The position numbers and the translations under genes are program-made. Positions 26,101 through 39,604 of a stretch of 64,000 nucleotides of DNA are shown piece by piece. Under the pieces are notes generated by a model. It was not told the DNA's origin. It searched no databases and was given only the letters and a program-made list of their open reading frames with translations. The first letter of the stretch is position 1. Every line of letters starts with the position of its first letter. This DNA comes from Setaria digitata (taxonomy: Eukaryota > Nematoda > Chromadorea > Rhabditida > Setariidae), in NCBI GenBank assembly GCA_003640385.1, contig RCAB01000026.1, forward strand, positions 186,001 to 250,000, read 5' to 3'.

Positions 26101-29100
26101 TTGCCAGCTGTTGCATCTTGCTCGAACATTTTTGCTTACTTCTTCATCCATGGTACTACCTGAGTCCTTGTTTACCAGTTTGCATGGTCATCTAGTTAGA
26201 AACAGTGGTAATTTTTGCACTCACATTATGTACAGGTTACTCACTGCACAAACATTCTGGAGGAACTTCCAGCTTCTGAGAAAGGCTTCAGTCGTTTGTG
26301 ACAGGGAATATGCAAAAAGAAATAGGTACAATTTGGCCTTGAAAAACTAGCAATAGGAGACTAACTGATGATTTTGAATTAACTGAAAACTTAATTAACA
26401 AAAATTATTGCATTTTTGAAATCATCAAAAGGATATTGATTGAAATGTTTTCACTTTTGTTAATCTCTTCCTCATTTCATTACTGTATTTTCAACCTTAT
26501 TATTGCAACTATAGTCAGTTCGGAGTAAAGATAAGATCTAATTAGCCTACTGACTATTTGCAAATTGTACTTCTCTCTTGCTGTGTAGTTCTCTTTAGCT
26601 GTCACAGTTTGCATGACATGAATAGTGACGTTATTTTAGTTATGATAGTTGTGAAAGAAAAAAAAAAGATACTTTTTGAATTATTTTTAACCAAATATGT
26701 CGTCAAAGAAATTATTACTTCTGAAAAGCAACACGAAAACTAATTAATTGTCTTAACTTTATTGGTAACAAAGCTACTCATCAATTTAAAACTTTTTTCC
26801 TTGAAATTGGAAGAACGTAAAAAGTTAAATGTAAAATCGTTCTTCGGCTAATCAACACTTTTTTCATCGCTGCAGTACAGATGTCATAATATTGCTATCG
26901 ATTTTGCATAAGAAATCAATCCTAGAACAATTGCTAGTAAATACATATAGTCAGTAGCTCTTAGCTTCTCTATCATTCATTATTAATTGTGAGAAAAGGA
27001 GAAGAAAGAGTCGAAAAGAACGAAATTAGTGCAAAGCGATAAATTTATTGTCAATGTTTGAGTGGAAAGAACAGTGCAAAGTATAAGTTAATTTAGAGGA
27101 TAAAATGGAAAATAAAGTAGACTTGAGGCTAAATTTCACTTATATAGGAAGTTTCTAATATATAGGTATATAGTTGTTAAAAGACACATTAAAATCTCAT
27201 TTTCGATATAATAATGCTTCAATTTCAATTGTTTTACTCAAGTTAATTCGTATTTCTCGAATTTTTAAATCTTCATTCAATTGGAAAATGAAGCCTCAAT
27301 TAATTTGAATTTCTTTTCGGCTTATTTATTTCATTGGCGACCTGACAATCTTTTAATCGAGTTAGTGTTGCTGAAAAATAACAAAGTCATTTAACTCTAG
27401 CCTCCTAAAATTATTTGAAATTATTTAATTTAATTACTTAATAAATCTCACAGTGAACTGAAAATATAGCAGCAGTTGCTCATTTTAAGCAAAATTTCTG
27501 TAAGAAAATTCAAACTTCAAAAATTCAATTTTGAAAAAAAAAAACAGATGAAATCGAAATTTAAATTTCAATAAAAAGATTGGTTTATAATTGAGTGTTC
27601 AATATTTTATTTATAACAAAAGAAGATTTCAAATCATATCATTGGCAGAGGGAAAAGTTTGTTGTCTTTCATTGAATTTTAGCATCAAATGATAAATGAG
27701 ATGGCAAGTTCATTGTAAATTGATAGGCAACAAGAATTGAAGTGGAAGGGTTTCCTCATTTACTTTTTACCTTCCGCTGTCGTTCACTTTGTTTTCCTTC
27801 TTCTTTCTTTAATTTATCACTTTTTTTTCTTTCTCAAAAGGGACATTTTAATAAACTTTTAGCACTTCACAAGAAAATCTTCATTCTAACAATTTTGCAG
27901 CTAATTTCATAAGAAATTAATTCATTAATGCAACTGACAATATCATTTCAATTACTGAACATTAATTTTTTCTTGTTTTTTTAGCCCATTAGTTGATTAA
28001 ATCCGGAACAAAAAGACTTCAAAAATATGCAATATGTTCACTAATAGGATGGTGCACTTTATTGCATAAATTACTGTTCAGTTGCGAGTATCAGTATTAA
28101 ATATGTAACGAACTATCCAAATTCACTTACTGAAATGGATAACTTAATCTTTACAGAATTTCAATTCCTATAACATTAATTGAACGCCACCATTAAATCG
28201 TTCTTTTATTACTGTAAATAATTTAGGCGCTACATTAAATGGCATCATATCTACTAGATGTCAATGACAAGAATAGATTTTTGAATTAAGAATTATCAGA
28301 GATGTTTTTCATTTATGATATGATAGGCTAGTTGACTAAAATGTTGTGTTTATTTTTTTAATAAACATGTTTGATTCAGAATTGCTTTAGAAATTTTTTG
28401 ACATTTACATTCCATATGCATTCGGAGCTTTTTAAATCGCTTACTTAAAAGTTTTCAATTTTGCTTATAAAAAAAGAAAAAACATTGATATTATCATTTG
28501 TTCTTTTTTTAGTATATTGAATTAAGATTTAGATGATGCTTGTTAGGATAGTTGCAAATATGCAAATAAATTGGACATGAAATACATTTAAGTAAGAATT
28601 TGAATAGTTTAACTTCATTAAAATACCTGGAATAATTTCTGAAGTAACACACTTTAATGTATTTCTCACGCGGTATAACCATGGTAATGATACAGGAACT
28701 TGTATGATAGTGTTGATTAAATAAATATTTGTGGTAAAAAAATTAGCAATAAGGAAAAAAAGTAATAGTAATCATGTTCATTAACATATTGACAGAAGAA
28801 AGTAATTAAATTTTCGGAGAAGAGGGTTAGGGTAGAAAGCAAGGTTCGCCAGGTAATCTGTGAAGAAGGAAACTGATAATTTTAATTGTTATGGAAAGGT
28901 TAATCTTTGAAAAACAAGTTTAACAAGTGCGGACTATAGTTAAAAATGGTGGTGAATATAATTAAGAAAAATTTAACTAATGTTCGTCAAACTTCCTACA
29001 GTTAGTACATCAAATAAAAGCAAGCTAACTGGTAAATAGAGTTAGACAGCTGTAGATTTCTGATTAGGGAATTGAGTTTTTAAAAGAGAATTGAAAGGTG

Positions 29101-31477
29101 AAAGGTAGGGTGATAATAAGAATTTATTAATTCCCATTACAGTAGAAGTTGGGACGATCTACTCCTTAAATTAGCATCGGCTTAAGCAGACCAACAAAAG
29201 CAGAATCTTAGGGAGGGTATTAGAATTTAAGACAAGTCTACACTGTCAGCTATTTGAAACCAATAAACAGATGATGATTTGTTTATCGATGATTTGAGTG
29301 GACTCCGATTCAAAATTAGCTCAGCTACGTGAAAGTATCTCTTCAAAGCTAGCCGGTCTAGTAATTTTCCTAGTGTTCTTGAGATATTTGTGCTAGAACT
29401 TGAAGACTAATCTGGGAAATAAAAATAGTCCAAGTGCAAACTAATAACATTTACTCAGTCAAGAGTCTTGAAAAAAAACAGAACAAGATTTCACAGCTTC
29501 TGAAGTGAATCAATTTAATGTCTAATTTTTTTTTTTTTTTTTCTAGTAACAATGTTATTTTCTCTTGCCATGATTTTGCTGAATTAAATATATTCCGGTT
29601 TTTGCTTTTTTGTTTTTACTGCATTAACCAGTTAAGATAACAGAAGCGAAATTCAAGATCCATTTGAAAACTGAACTGTACTTCAAACTGAACAGAAATT
29701 TATAATGTTTCGTAATGGTTGTAATTTTTAAGGCCATTAAAAACTCATATTTATTTAAAAGTCTTGCATAAATAATCAATTTAATAAAATAGGAAGAAAG
29801 GTGCTGTGATCACAAAAGAGAAAGTGGCTTTGTTAGGCACTTGATTATATTTATTAGATTTAAGCTTAATTAGTTTTGCAAAAACTCTCCCTTTTTTTCT
29901 CCCAATTTGCCACTGGCAAATTCATTTGAAAGTAATATATTTGGTAATAAAAATTTTAGCGAAAACATTTGTATAAATCTGCAATCGAACTTTGAAAATT
30001 TTCTGCTCTACATGCGAATGATAAAAATTTGAAAAAAATACGGTTATTGATGTGTTGTCAGGGTTTTAAAAATAATGCCCCTTTACTGTTATGATCTTAA
30101 AAAAAAAGAAAAAAAAAAAAGGGAAAGAATTGAAGAAAAAGTAATCACTGATTTTATCACTGTTGACATTTTTCTTTTCTTTCCTTTTTCTCTTTTTGAA
30201 GATAACACCCTGATTACAATGTGTAAGAGAGTAAATTCAATTTTGGAATAGGAAAATGAATTCCATCAAGAGTTTCTCTCACAGTTTAAATTTGCCATTT
30301 CTAAAAAATTATCATTGATTTCAAAGTTTACTTATTCACCTGTTTCTAGTGGGATAGACACACTATCTATTGCATGAAGTTGATAACTATTCTGAAAGCA
30401 AGTCAAATGAACAATTCCAAATTTGTTGTCAGAAAATATGATGAAAGTTTAAGATAATCATTTCTGCAATTAATTTACTAACATTTTTCAAACAACCGAT
30501 TACAAATAGTTCATTAATTAAAGACATTTGTCATCAATGTCACTTCATTACTTAATGAAACTTCGTCTCATTTTGAATCAAAAAGTTAACGTAAACTATG
30601 TAATCAATCGATAATTTGGATAAACATAGCCAAAAAGATGAAAATACAAATTTGTAAACAAATGATGCCTAAAATGAAAGCGTTGGAGCATTCTCATTTA
30701 TAAACATCCCGCAATTCCTGTAAAAATAAACACTTCTCGAACATTTTCACATGTTTTTGGAAATTGCTTAAGTAATTCTAAATTGTTTTTTAGTTTAAGA
30801 CTAGTCTTTTTTTTTAGACTTTTTAGACTTTCATGCAATAAATAGTATGTTTGAAAATTAAAAAATTTTTCGCATAATTTAAATTTGCCATTTAACTTTT
30901 TAGACTTTTTCGTTTAATAGACTAAGTAATTTTCATAGTCTTTATAGCTGACACTAATTAATTGACTTTTTGGGAAAGATTTCGGGGTAGGAATCGAAAA
31001 ATTATTTTCCTCTCTTTGTTCAATAAAGCTTAAATTAAAAAATTATTCCAATAATTCTTGCATTTGCACAAGAAGTTGGACGGACTTCGAGTAATGTGTA
31101 TAACTTTTTGTTTTGCTTCAAGATAACTAATAAAACTTTACACAGCTAGTGAAGACTAGAAATTAATTAGCTAATCTTATCATAATTTATAACCTGAAGG
31201 TTGTTTATTTTGAATTAAGTTCATAATAGCAGGAGATCTTAATGCAATGCTAGTATGTATTATCGATATATTATTAATATCTAACTGATAAATTCCGTCG
31301 AGAAAATTCCGATGATTGAATTTTGCAAATTCTTTAAATTTGCTACATAAAAATGGAACAGAATTAATGAAATTTTTTTTCTATTTGTTAGTTGCTAAAA
31401 TTTGCATACAAACAGTTCGGTTTTAAAAAAATTCATAAATTTTACTTTTTTTTACAAAATTTTTATTCGCTCTTTAG
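23174..31477. other. 8.3-kb spacer between two divergent genes
   Basis: This AT-rich stretch separates the GPCR (minus) from the Src-like gene (plus) and so should hold both promoters. I find no exon with good boundaries. Open frames at 26111-26350 and 26558-26743 have no protein-like features. A GC-rich CA/CG patch at 25437-25515 is listed separately. Confidence 0.5.
25437..25515. repeat. CA/CG-rich simple-sequence patch
   Basis: About 80 bases of CACAC, CACGC and CGCAC units, clearly richer in GC than the surrounding DNA. It sits near the middle of the divergent spacer. It could be a decayed CA repeat or a regulatory patch; nothing in the sequence decides. Confidence 0.6.
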
Positions 31478-31483
31478 AAAGTG
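31474..31483 (+). promoter_or_regulatory. Candidate spliced-leader acceptor of the Src-like gene
   Basis: CGCTCTTTAG followed by AAAGTG leads directly into the ATG at 31484. The short leader is what a trans-spliced nematode mRNA would show. Confidence 0.4.
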
Positions 31484-34400
31484 ATGGGTGGCAAGTGTTC
31501 AAAACTGATCCAACCTTATGATTTGTATATTGTTCGTAGTTGATTAGTGCTAATAGATTACCTGAACATTAGAGTGAGCCAGAATTAACAGCCTGGCAAG
31601 AAAGCCTGGGTTTTAATTTGCTATCACAAACATTTTATGTAAGAAATGCTCAATTGCATTTCAGCTAATTCTTTTATATCTTTAACAAAAAGACTTTAGA
31701 AAAAGACAAAAATTTGAAAGCGAAATTTCAAAATAAGCTTTGAAACTTGAACTCTAGTTCCATAATGATTGAACATATCAAAGCTTGGAAAAGAATACTC
31801 AAATTCCCTGAGTGAAAGAAATTTTGCTAATCACAGGTGCAGTGGCAGCATCGATCACATCATCATGACTTTCTCGCTCTCGATCAAGGAGAAATAGTGA
31901 TTGCTCGAGAGTATCATCGTCGGTTGCTATTTTACTGCAAATTGTGGGCTTGGAAGGAATGCATCAAATGGAGGGAGTAAATTGAAATTGCAGAATGACA
32001 GTGCTTCTGTTGTATGCATAAAAGTTGAATTAAATTTTAGAATAAGTTATGAGGTTGAAGGTACGACAAAAGAGATTCAGAATCTGGCAATGGTCCAACG
32101 ATTACGACGAAAAAAAGGTTGCAGCAACAGGGGGCTCATTTCCATCACTTACTTACAATCGTTAAGGTATCATTTGAACTTCATGCATAGAAATTTCAAA
32201 AACGTCTGGAAAATTTGATGCTTTAATTTTTCACTTCATTTTTTCAAACAGTTCTACTGGATTGCCAAAAACAGCAGTGGGTCGAGCAATTTTATCGGCT
32301 TATGATATACCAAGAGAGATTCTGGAATGCAGGTTAACTCATTTACGATTCTTCGTGTGACTAGTTGAAATTTTGGAATTAAATCAGCTGCGAAATTGAA
32401 ATTACCAGATGGTTTGTTGGATGTGCTAATCCGGTGGAAGTGGGAATCTGGCTTCGAAATGATCTTCAGTCATCGTCTGGTAGCTACCTTGTCTGTCAGC
32501 CATCTGAAATCATACCATATACAGCAAGATGGCCTGATTTTATAATAGTTGTGAAATGTCTCACCGGTAATTGGTTAAGTATGAAATTTCGTGAAGTAAA
32601 ATCTCGATAAGTTATTTTTACCTTCTAGTCAAGAACTTGTGGACGCCATTCCCTTTTTCATCCATAGAATCTCATCAAGTTGATAAAATTTGAAGCAGTC
32701 TGACAACACAACATTGCCAACTTTGGGAAGCTATATGACTTGAAGTTATTTCAAGGGTCGGAGGAAGAATTTTATCGAGAATGGGAAGAAGATCGAAAGC
32801 ATAACTTGAAATATAAACTCTCAAAGGCCTATCCCATGCGAGTTATCAAATCAGATCCGATGCCTGATACCAAACAACCGTTGCCTCCCATTGCATATAT
32901 TCGCATAAGAAGGACAGTGTATGCTTTTCAAATCGGTAAAGGCATAGTTCAAAGCAAGTAAAATAAACTGTAAAATTCTAATACCTTATGGTTTTAATGA
33001 GTTGGAACTTTGAAATTACAATGATGGCGAAGATCAGTCACTTTACAGTACAGGATTGTTCTATGTGTTTGATTCCGATAAGGAAAAATTCTGCACAATT
33101 TACCAACTTCTTCACTATTATACAGGTGACCAGTATGTTCAGGCATTACAATCTCTTTATCTTTCCAGTAACTTAATCATTTTTTCTGCAACAATGGTTT
33201 CAGACCTTGTTGGAAAATGCTTTGCCAAAAACCGGACTAAAATATTGTAGAGCAAAAATTAGCACTGGATTTACCTGCACCGTTAGCACTAAGATATCCA
33301 GCAGAATACCATTCCAATCCGGTTCTTGGACCAAAACCGATCGAAATACCGGCACCACTAATGACTTATCGGATGCCGAGGCACATAAATGGCCTAGTCA
33401 TGGTGCCGGATAGAAAGGTGCATTCACTATCAGTGAAGAAGCAATTATATCAATAGTGATTAGAGACTTAATTTCCGATATAGTTTACTAAATAGCTTTA
33501 TCAACATGCACCTTTGTCTACTACTCTTCCATTAACTTAGAGTGTTTAATTAATTCTACAGGACATAAATTACAAAATCAGTATAATATCTGAAATTGCA
33601 ACGAAACGAATGGCTTTTGCTGGAAAAACTTGTCGGGGTAAAAATTTTCATCACTGTATATACTGGTAAGGGCAAAGTTTAATTTCAGTTTCAAAAGAAC
33701 AATTCATTTGTAACTGCAGACTGTGTCTGATTAAATTCTGGCATATGCTTGGAAATGAATGCTTCTTAAAGTCAGTTAATCTTGAGCTATCTACAAACGA
33801 ATCAAAAGCTCATAAGGTATTAGCGACATATTCCTGCAGCAATATTGGCATCAGAAGGTCATTACAGCGAAGTTGCGTTTAAACAGCTCAAAAGGTGCTA
33901 CTTCCAAGAGAAACTTTTTGAAGAATGTCTTAATTTATTATATATCGAACGTCGTCGTCAGCATGATACTGCACTTCTAAAGGAGGCAAAGTAATTAACT
34001 ATTTCTAGCTATTCTTTTAATAGTTTTACTACTGTTACACCTCCACACTTGTTTATCGCACTAATAGCCTCAGTTTTATTTATTTTTTTTTTTTAAACAA
34101 TACGACAATTATTAGCTGCAGGAGTGTTCTCTATTATGGTCAAGGTGAAGAATACATTTGCAAAATAGCCGGCTTCAGCACCAATGATAAAGTGATTTTT
34201 TTATATTTATTAGATAATATGAAACGAAACATACCTGTAATTTATTCAAATATTGAAGACTAACAAATAAGTATAATTTCAGGTATACGGTCCATGGGTG
34301 GCATATGAATTTATATGCGGAAATCCACTCGATGTTGCACTTGTGATGCGTAAAAGAGATGGACTACCACCGCTATCACATCGTTCTAACTTCGAGATTA

Positions 34401-37400
34401 TGTATCAGGCTGGTATCTATCTAACTACCTAGCCATTGATTCTTTCCATACAGTACTCAGACAATTTATTTTCCAAAGCAAATTTCTTCTGAAAATCCCA
34501 TTCAGTCAAACATTCACCAGTGAACATTTTGCTATATTAATTTGGCTTACTCAGATTCGCCAGAAGTATCTTCTATTTTACTATGCATTCATTACTGTTA
34601 AAGCTAAATCAGTGTTTCTAACTTGTATCCATACATCCGTATGTTCTTTTAAATTAAGACTTATTCGATTAGATCTATTTCACTTATTCGATTTATTTTT
34701 CCTTCCTTAAATATACTACAAATGATTTTGATTCAGCTGGAAAATAAGAAATATGAACATTTTAACTTGAAAATCATGAGTGGAATTTGTAGATATCAGC
34801 TGGAATGCGATATCTTGAAGATAACAACTTGTATCATCAGGATCTTCGAGCAGCAAATATTCTCGTTTACGTACAACATCAGTATTCAATGGCTATTAAA
34901 ATTACTGATTACATGCTAACTCTGTCCATTTTGAGTAAACTGGTACCTGAGTTTTATGGATTTTGCAAAGAAGCTTAGGTTGAAGTTCAATGGAAGAAAT
35001 GTGATGTTTCCTAAAAAAAAAATCTACTGATTTGACTCGTATACATCACTTATCCAATACAGATAAGTAAAGATATCAATGTGGATTAACAATCATTAAC
35101 AAAAACTAACATCACACTTCTAATTTCAGCCAGAAAATTCAGATCTTAGCTCATTACACTGGAGATGGATGAGTCCTGAAGCACTTGAAGGTTGTCAGTT
35201 CGGTATTAAAACAGATGTTTGGTCATTTGGTTGTGTGATGTTTGAAATTTTAAATCCTGGAAGACTACCGTATTCGTTAGAAAAAGTTCCAATCGATGAT
35301 CCGAAAAAGTATGCATAATTCTGCTCATTTTTAAATAAATAAACATTTAGTGATATGAATAAGTCTAATTCAGAAAAGAAACGTCCAAAATCCTAATCGT
35401 TTAAAATTTAAATTTAAAGCGGCTAAGCAGCTTCATTCATTTTTTTCTTCAATTTCAAGATTATCAAAATTCTTGGCATGTGGCAAACGAATGACAATAC
35501 AAAGAAGTATGGAACCGAAAATACCAAATTTTATTTTGGTAAAAATTTCCAAACTTTTTTTCTGATTAATAAAATAACCTAATGCCTTTTATGCAATTTT
35601 TGACAAAGAATTTTTTTATTTATCAAAACAATTCACTGAAAATTCCTGAATGATATGACCCTTATCATTCCTTGTAGACATTAATAAATAGTTGTTGGAT
35701 GGTTCCGAAAAATCGTCCTTCATTCAGCTCTCTCTTTACATTCTTCTATGATTTGTTATTCGATTTTGTCAATGGTTGTAATAAGGCTATCAATAAATAC
35801 AAAAGCAGCACAAAGGTCCTTTCAAGATTAATTGATTAATTTTTAAATTGTTTTCTAACAACTCAACAAACACAACCATAATAACTGTTTGTTCAACGCG
35901 AGAAATTGCTTCTTAGTGGTTGTTATGGAAGTGAGAATTAGTTAGAACTTGTGAACAGATTGCCATCCTAAATATGAATCCATTCAGTATACAGAACAAT
36001 CTTTTTGTACTGTAATTGAAACAGTTTAGAAACTAGCTCTCGGAACGATGAAAATTACCGCGGTCGAAGATGCCGATAGAAAAGAAGAGAGAAAAACCGA
36101 AAATTAGAAATCGTTTTTGATTTTGAAACAACTACTATTCTATAATGAAGTTTTAGGAAAATGATAAAGGAGTGTACTTTCCCTTAGATCCTCTGCTATT
36201 TGTTCTTGTGATTTGAGTTGAATTATTAATTTAAATTATCTGCAAGCCTTCCCTTCAGAAAAAAGATATAAAGATACAAAGCGTTTTACCACTACTTTAT
36301 ATCTCTTTTCTCCAAAGAAATCACATAATATACTTTTTCGATTCAGAACTAGTCACTAATTTTAACCACTTTTTAGGTGAGTAAAACATAATAGCTTTTG
36401 TTATCACCATCTTACAAGATAAGTGATAGCTCTCACCATGCTCCCAACCTATCGGAATTGATCTTCTTTCTTTTTAAGAATGAAAAATAATCTGATAGCA
36501 ACATAAATTGAACAAAAGGATAATTTGATACCTGGTCCTACTGCACTTGGTATACTAGGATAAATGATTATAATTTAAACTAATTGCTTTTCTGCATAAA
36601 CTTTGCTCTGTAGTTTTTTTTTTGCACATCTTTGCAATCAATTTTAATGACTGCATAGTGATATAGTGATAATCAGTAGTCACACATTACCGTTATCTGC
36701 GGTTCACCTAAAACTGAATGTCTAAAAGCTTATTAAAACATTTATATTCTCTGTGTGAACGCTTAGAAGATTTTTGGAGATATTTTCCGATAAAACATCA
36801 TATGCAGTTGCAAGTGGTTAACAAGATAATATGATGTACACTTCACTAAAAGGGATGTAATAATNAGCGAGGGATGTAATAATTTCATACAGAAAGGTTT
36901 AATAGCACAATTATAAAGCAATGTATCCTATCAATATGATTTCAAAATTTAGCAAACCAGTTGCAAACCTGTGGCTTAGGTATGTTTTGCTAAATTTTTT
37001 AAAGTTGCGCTAGACTACTTTGTTAGTTCAAATATTAGTCTGGGTATGAAAATGCACCGTCTACTTTCTTAAAACATCGAATATATCAACAGAATTGTCA
37101 TTATCGAGCTTTATAAATAATCCTACCATTCAGGGAATAAATTTTCACTTTTTAAATTCTATATGAACCGATTGTTGAGGGAGTATCCGGAAGGAACTCG
37201 ACAGTACAGATCACAATACTGTTTTATTTCTCGAACAACTAGTACAGAAAGCTCAATCATTTCATGGGACTCACACTGATCTTTATTTATTTATTTTTCA
37301 ATACTCCCGAGTGAAAATTAAATGCGAAACTTCTTTTTTTATAGGAGTTTGTATCGATTTAAAAACGTTTATTTGAACAGGGAGCTGACGAAAAAGGGAA

Positions 37401-38147
37401 ATGTTCAAGCACTTTCCAGATTCTCAACCTGGAAGTGTTATGATTTGTGCCGTTCTGACAGCTATTCAGTTTAAACTTAAATTCGTCTCCATTTAACATT
37501 TTAGGATGCATAGCTAACTGAAATTTCTTTTCCTTCATTTTGGGGAATTTATACGCGTTGTATTTTATGGAGCAAGTCATAAAACAAAATTATTCAATAT
37601 CCAATCTGCTTGCAGTAGCTTAAACGATACAGTAGCCAAGTCGCGAGAAGTTCTAATATGCGGCTGTAGTTGAAGGAAACAGTAGTTTGACAGTTATTTT
37701 TTTTTTAAAGCGTTGAAGGAATAAAGATATCTTTCAAACTTCACCTCTGATCGGAATTACCAAAATCTTCAACTTTNTTTCTAATATGCGGCTGTAGTTG
37801 AAGGAAACAATAGTTTGACAGTTATTTTTTTTTTAAAGCGTTGAAGGAATGAAGAAGATATCTTTCAAACTTCACCTCTGATCGGAATTACCAAAATCTT
37901 CAACTTTTTCAGTTATGCATTCCGATTCTTACAAAACACTATCTTTCAAGGACAGTTAACAAGAGTGAAGAAGTAAAACTTTATAAATATTCATTCCTCC
38001 ACTGTTCTTTTGCTAAAATTACAGACATGGCTCATTTTTTCTCATTTCTAGCCCCAGAGTCCTCTTGAAACCACACCACCTTTATCGACAGCAGATATGA
38101 AAGCTTCTTTCAATAGACCTGATGATATCAACAGTGGAAGAAAGTGA
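31484..38147 (+). CDS. Src-architecture SH3-SH2-kinase protein with degenerate motifs
   Basis: Exons: 31484-31531, 31837-31922, 32041-32166, 32252-32332, 32409-32595, 32731-32957, 33049-33125, 33251-33417, 33562-33637, 33840-33990, 34122-34191, 34283-34412, 34800-34942, 35130-35308, 35460-35538, 35678-35815, 38052-38147. All phases agree; about 686 residues. The start MGGKCSK has the N-myristoylation plus Cys pattern of Src kinases. SH3 elements are DFLALDQGEIVIA and GLISITYL. SH2 begins RWFVGC and ends GLFYVFDSDKEKF..LLHYYT, with a roughly 75-residue insert before the last strands; its FLVR motif reads YLVC (Cys143). In the kinase, VAFK (Lys373) is kept, the glycine loop is unrecognisable, HRD reads HQD (488-490), LRAAN is kept, and DFG reads DYM (512-514). 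SPEAL and CW..P..RPSF are present. The activation loop is short and has no obvious autophosphorylation Tyr. Likely a membrane-anchored pseudokinase or very atypical kinase. Confidence 0.85.
36852..36889. repeat. Short duplication around N at 36865
   Basis: AGGGATGTAATAAT precedes the N, and GAGGGATGTAATAATTT follows within a few bases. It lies inside the last intron of the Src-like gene. Confidence 0.7.
37649..37908. repeat. Roughly 125-bp duplication around N at 37777
   Basis: TTCTAATATGCGGCTGTAG through ATCTTCAACTTT occurs on both sides of the N with few differences, including an extra GAA in the second copy. Intronic; the same assembly pattern as the other single N's. Confidence 0.85.
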
Positions 38148-39604
38148 AAAAATTTAGTTGAAATATGTTTTGAAAATTATATCACACTATATACTAACAC
38201 ATATTAGAACTTCAAAATGAGAAAGATGAGATACTAATTTCCCATTGCCGAAATCATTTTATATACAATATTAGGCTACTTTTTTCTAGAGAAATCTTTT
38301 TAAGAATTTCTATAGAAACTTCGTCCTGCAGAAATCAGTTAATTAGCTGATGGAGCAGAACTTCCAGTACATTTATGATCATTAAAAAAGCAAACCAAAG
38401 AACTAAATAATTTTTAATAAAAATTAAATAATTGTTTTAAATAAGAATTTAAATAATTATTTCAAATAAAAATTAAATAATTAAGTGAAGGTTCAACTGC
38501 TTAGAACTTATCAGACTGGTAGCAATTAGCAAATGATAAAATAAAAATGGCAACATAGCAGAATGTATATAAGTTTAGGAATAGAAAGTTCTTTAGTGCA
38601 TTACTTTAGCTTTTGATTATCAATTTTACAGTCTACTGAGCTATGAGCAGTTAGAATTAATTAAGAAGTATGCAGAGACAACGGTGCATTGTATTAATTA
38701 GGAATGAAGTCAGATGAATGAAGGAATTAAAGATTTGCAGAAAATTTTGAATCGTGTGAATGAGTAGGAAAATTATTCATACTGGTAGAGATAGTTCCAT
38801 TCCTCATTAGGTTATTAGATTAAGATAATTGTAAAAACTATACATTGTGCACTAATCAACCTTGGGAAACATCACAATCTGGCAAAAAATTACATCGGAA
38901 TAATGTGGATACAATATATTCTTCTCTTTTGCTCAACTGAAATTAGACTAAAATTACCAAGACTGGAACTAGAGAGAATGATTGGATCTTTAGCAGTTAA
39001 CAATAAAACAAGTGCTGTCAGCAAAGTTATAAACAGAACTTTTCTGCAAATAGCAAGCATAATATGCATTAGTAAGCATTCTGTTTACGTTGCTTACAAC
39101 ACTTTAGTCTTAACTCACTCACTAAATAGATAAAACAAAGAAAAACTTTTCACGTTCACCACGTTTCCATAGTTACAGGATTAATTAGATGAGCTATGTT
39201 GGACTGTGAAACAGCAACTGTGAAGCTTAAAAAAAGAAATAAGGAAATGTTGATCAGTTGAAGGGGCTATATTAGATTGAGGGGTAAGAAGGAAGAAGTA
39301 ATAATGATAGCTAGTAAAGTTTCAATTCACAGGTAACCTTGGCAGCATTTATTGGAGATTCTCGTGAAAAAATAATTCATACTATCGCTTTACTTTTAGA
39401 ATAGCTAATTGTGCTAATTCTTTCCAAAAAGAGAAATCTTGCAGACCACATGTCAGGTGTCATGGAAGTGCTAAGTTTTGAAATCCCTATATCAGCAGCT
39501 AAAATCTCATTTGTGAGTAACAAGTACGGTGTTTGTATAAGTAAAATTTTACTTTAACATAATTTTATACATCAACAAGCTTTATCGGCCGAAATGAAAA
39601 TGTA
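38148..39604. other. Intergenic between convergent kinase genes
   Basis: AT-rich sequence between the ends of the Src-like gene (plus) and the TSSK-like gene (minus). A 76-codon plus frame at 38903-39133 has no supporting features. Includes AAATTAAATAATT-type low-complexity repeats near 38400-38480. Confidence 0.5.

Noticed and set aside
33683..33816. Open exon-like stretch between TTTCAG and a GTATTAGC donor inside the Src-like gene
   Set aside because: Including it shifts the next kinase exon out of the VAFK frame; skipping it keeps all phases and the kinase alignment.
38903..39133. 76-codon plus ORF with a hydrophobic start
   Set aside because: Lies between convergent genes, has no splice or family support, and fits chance.
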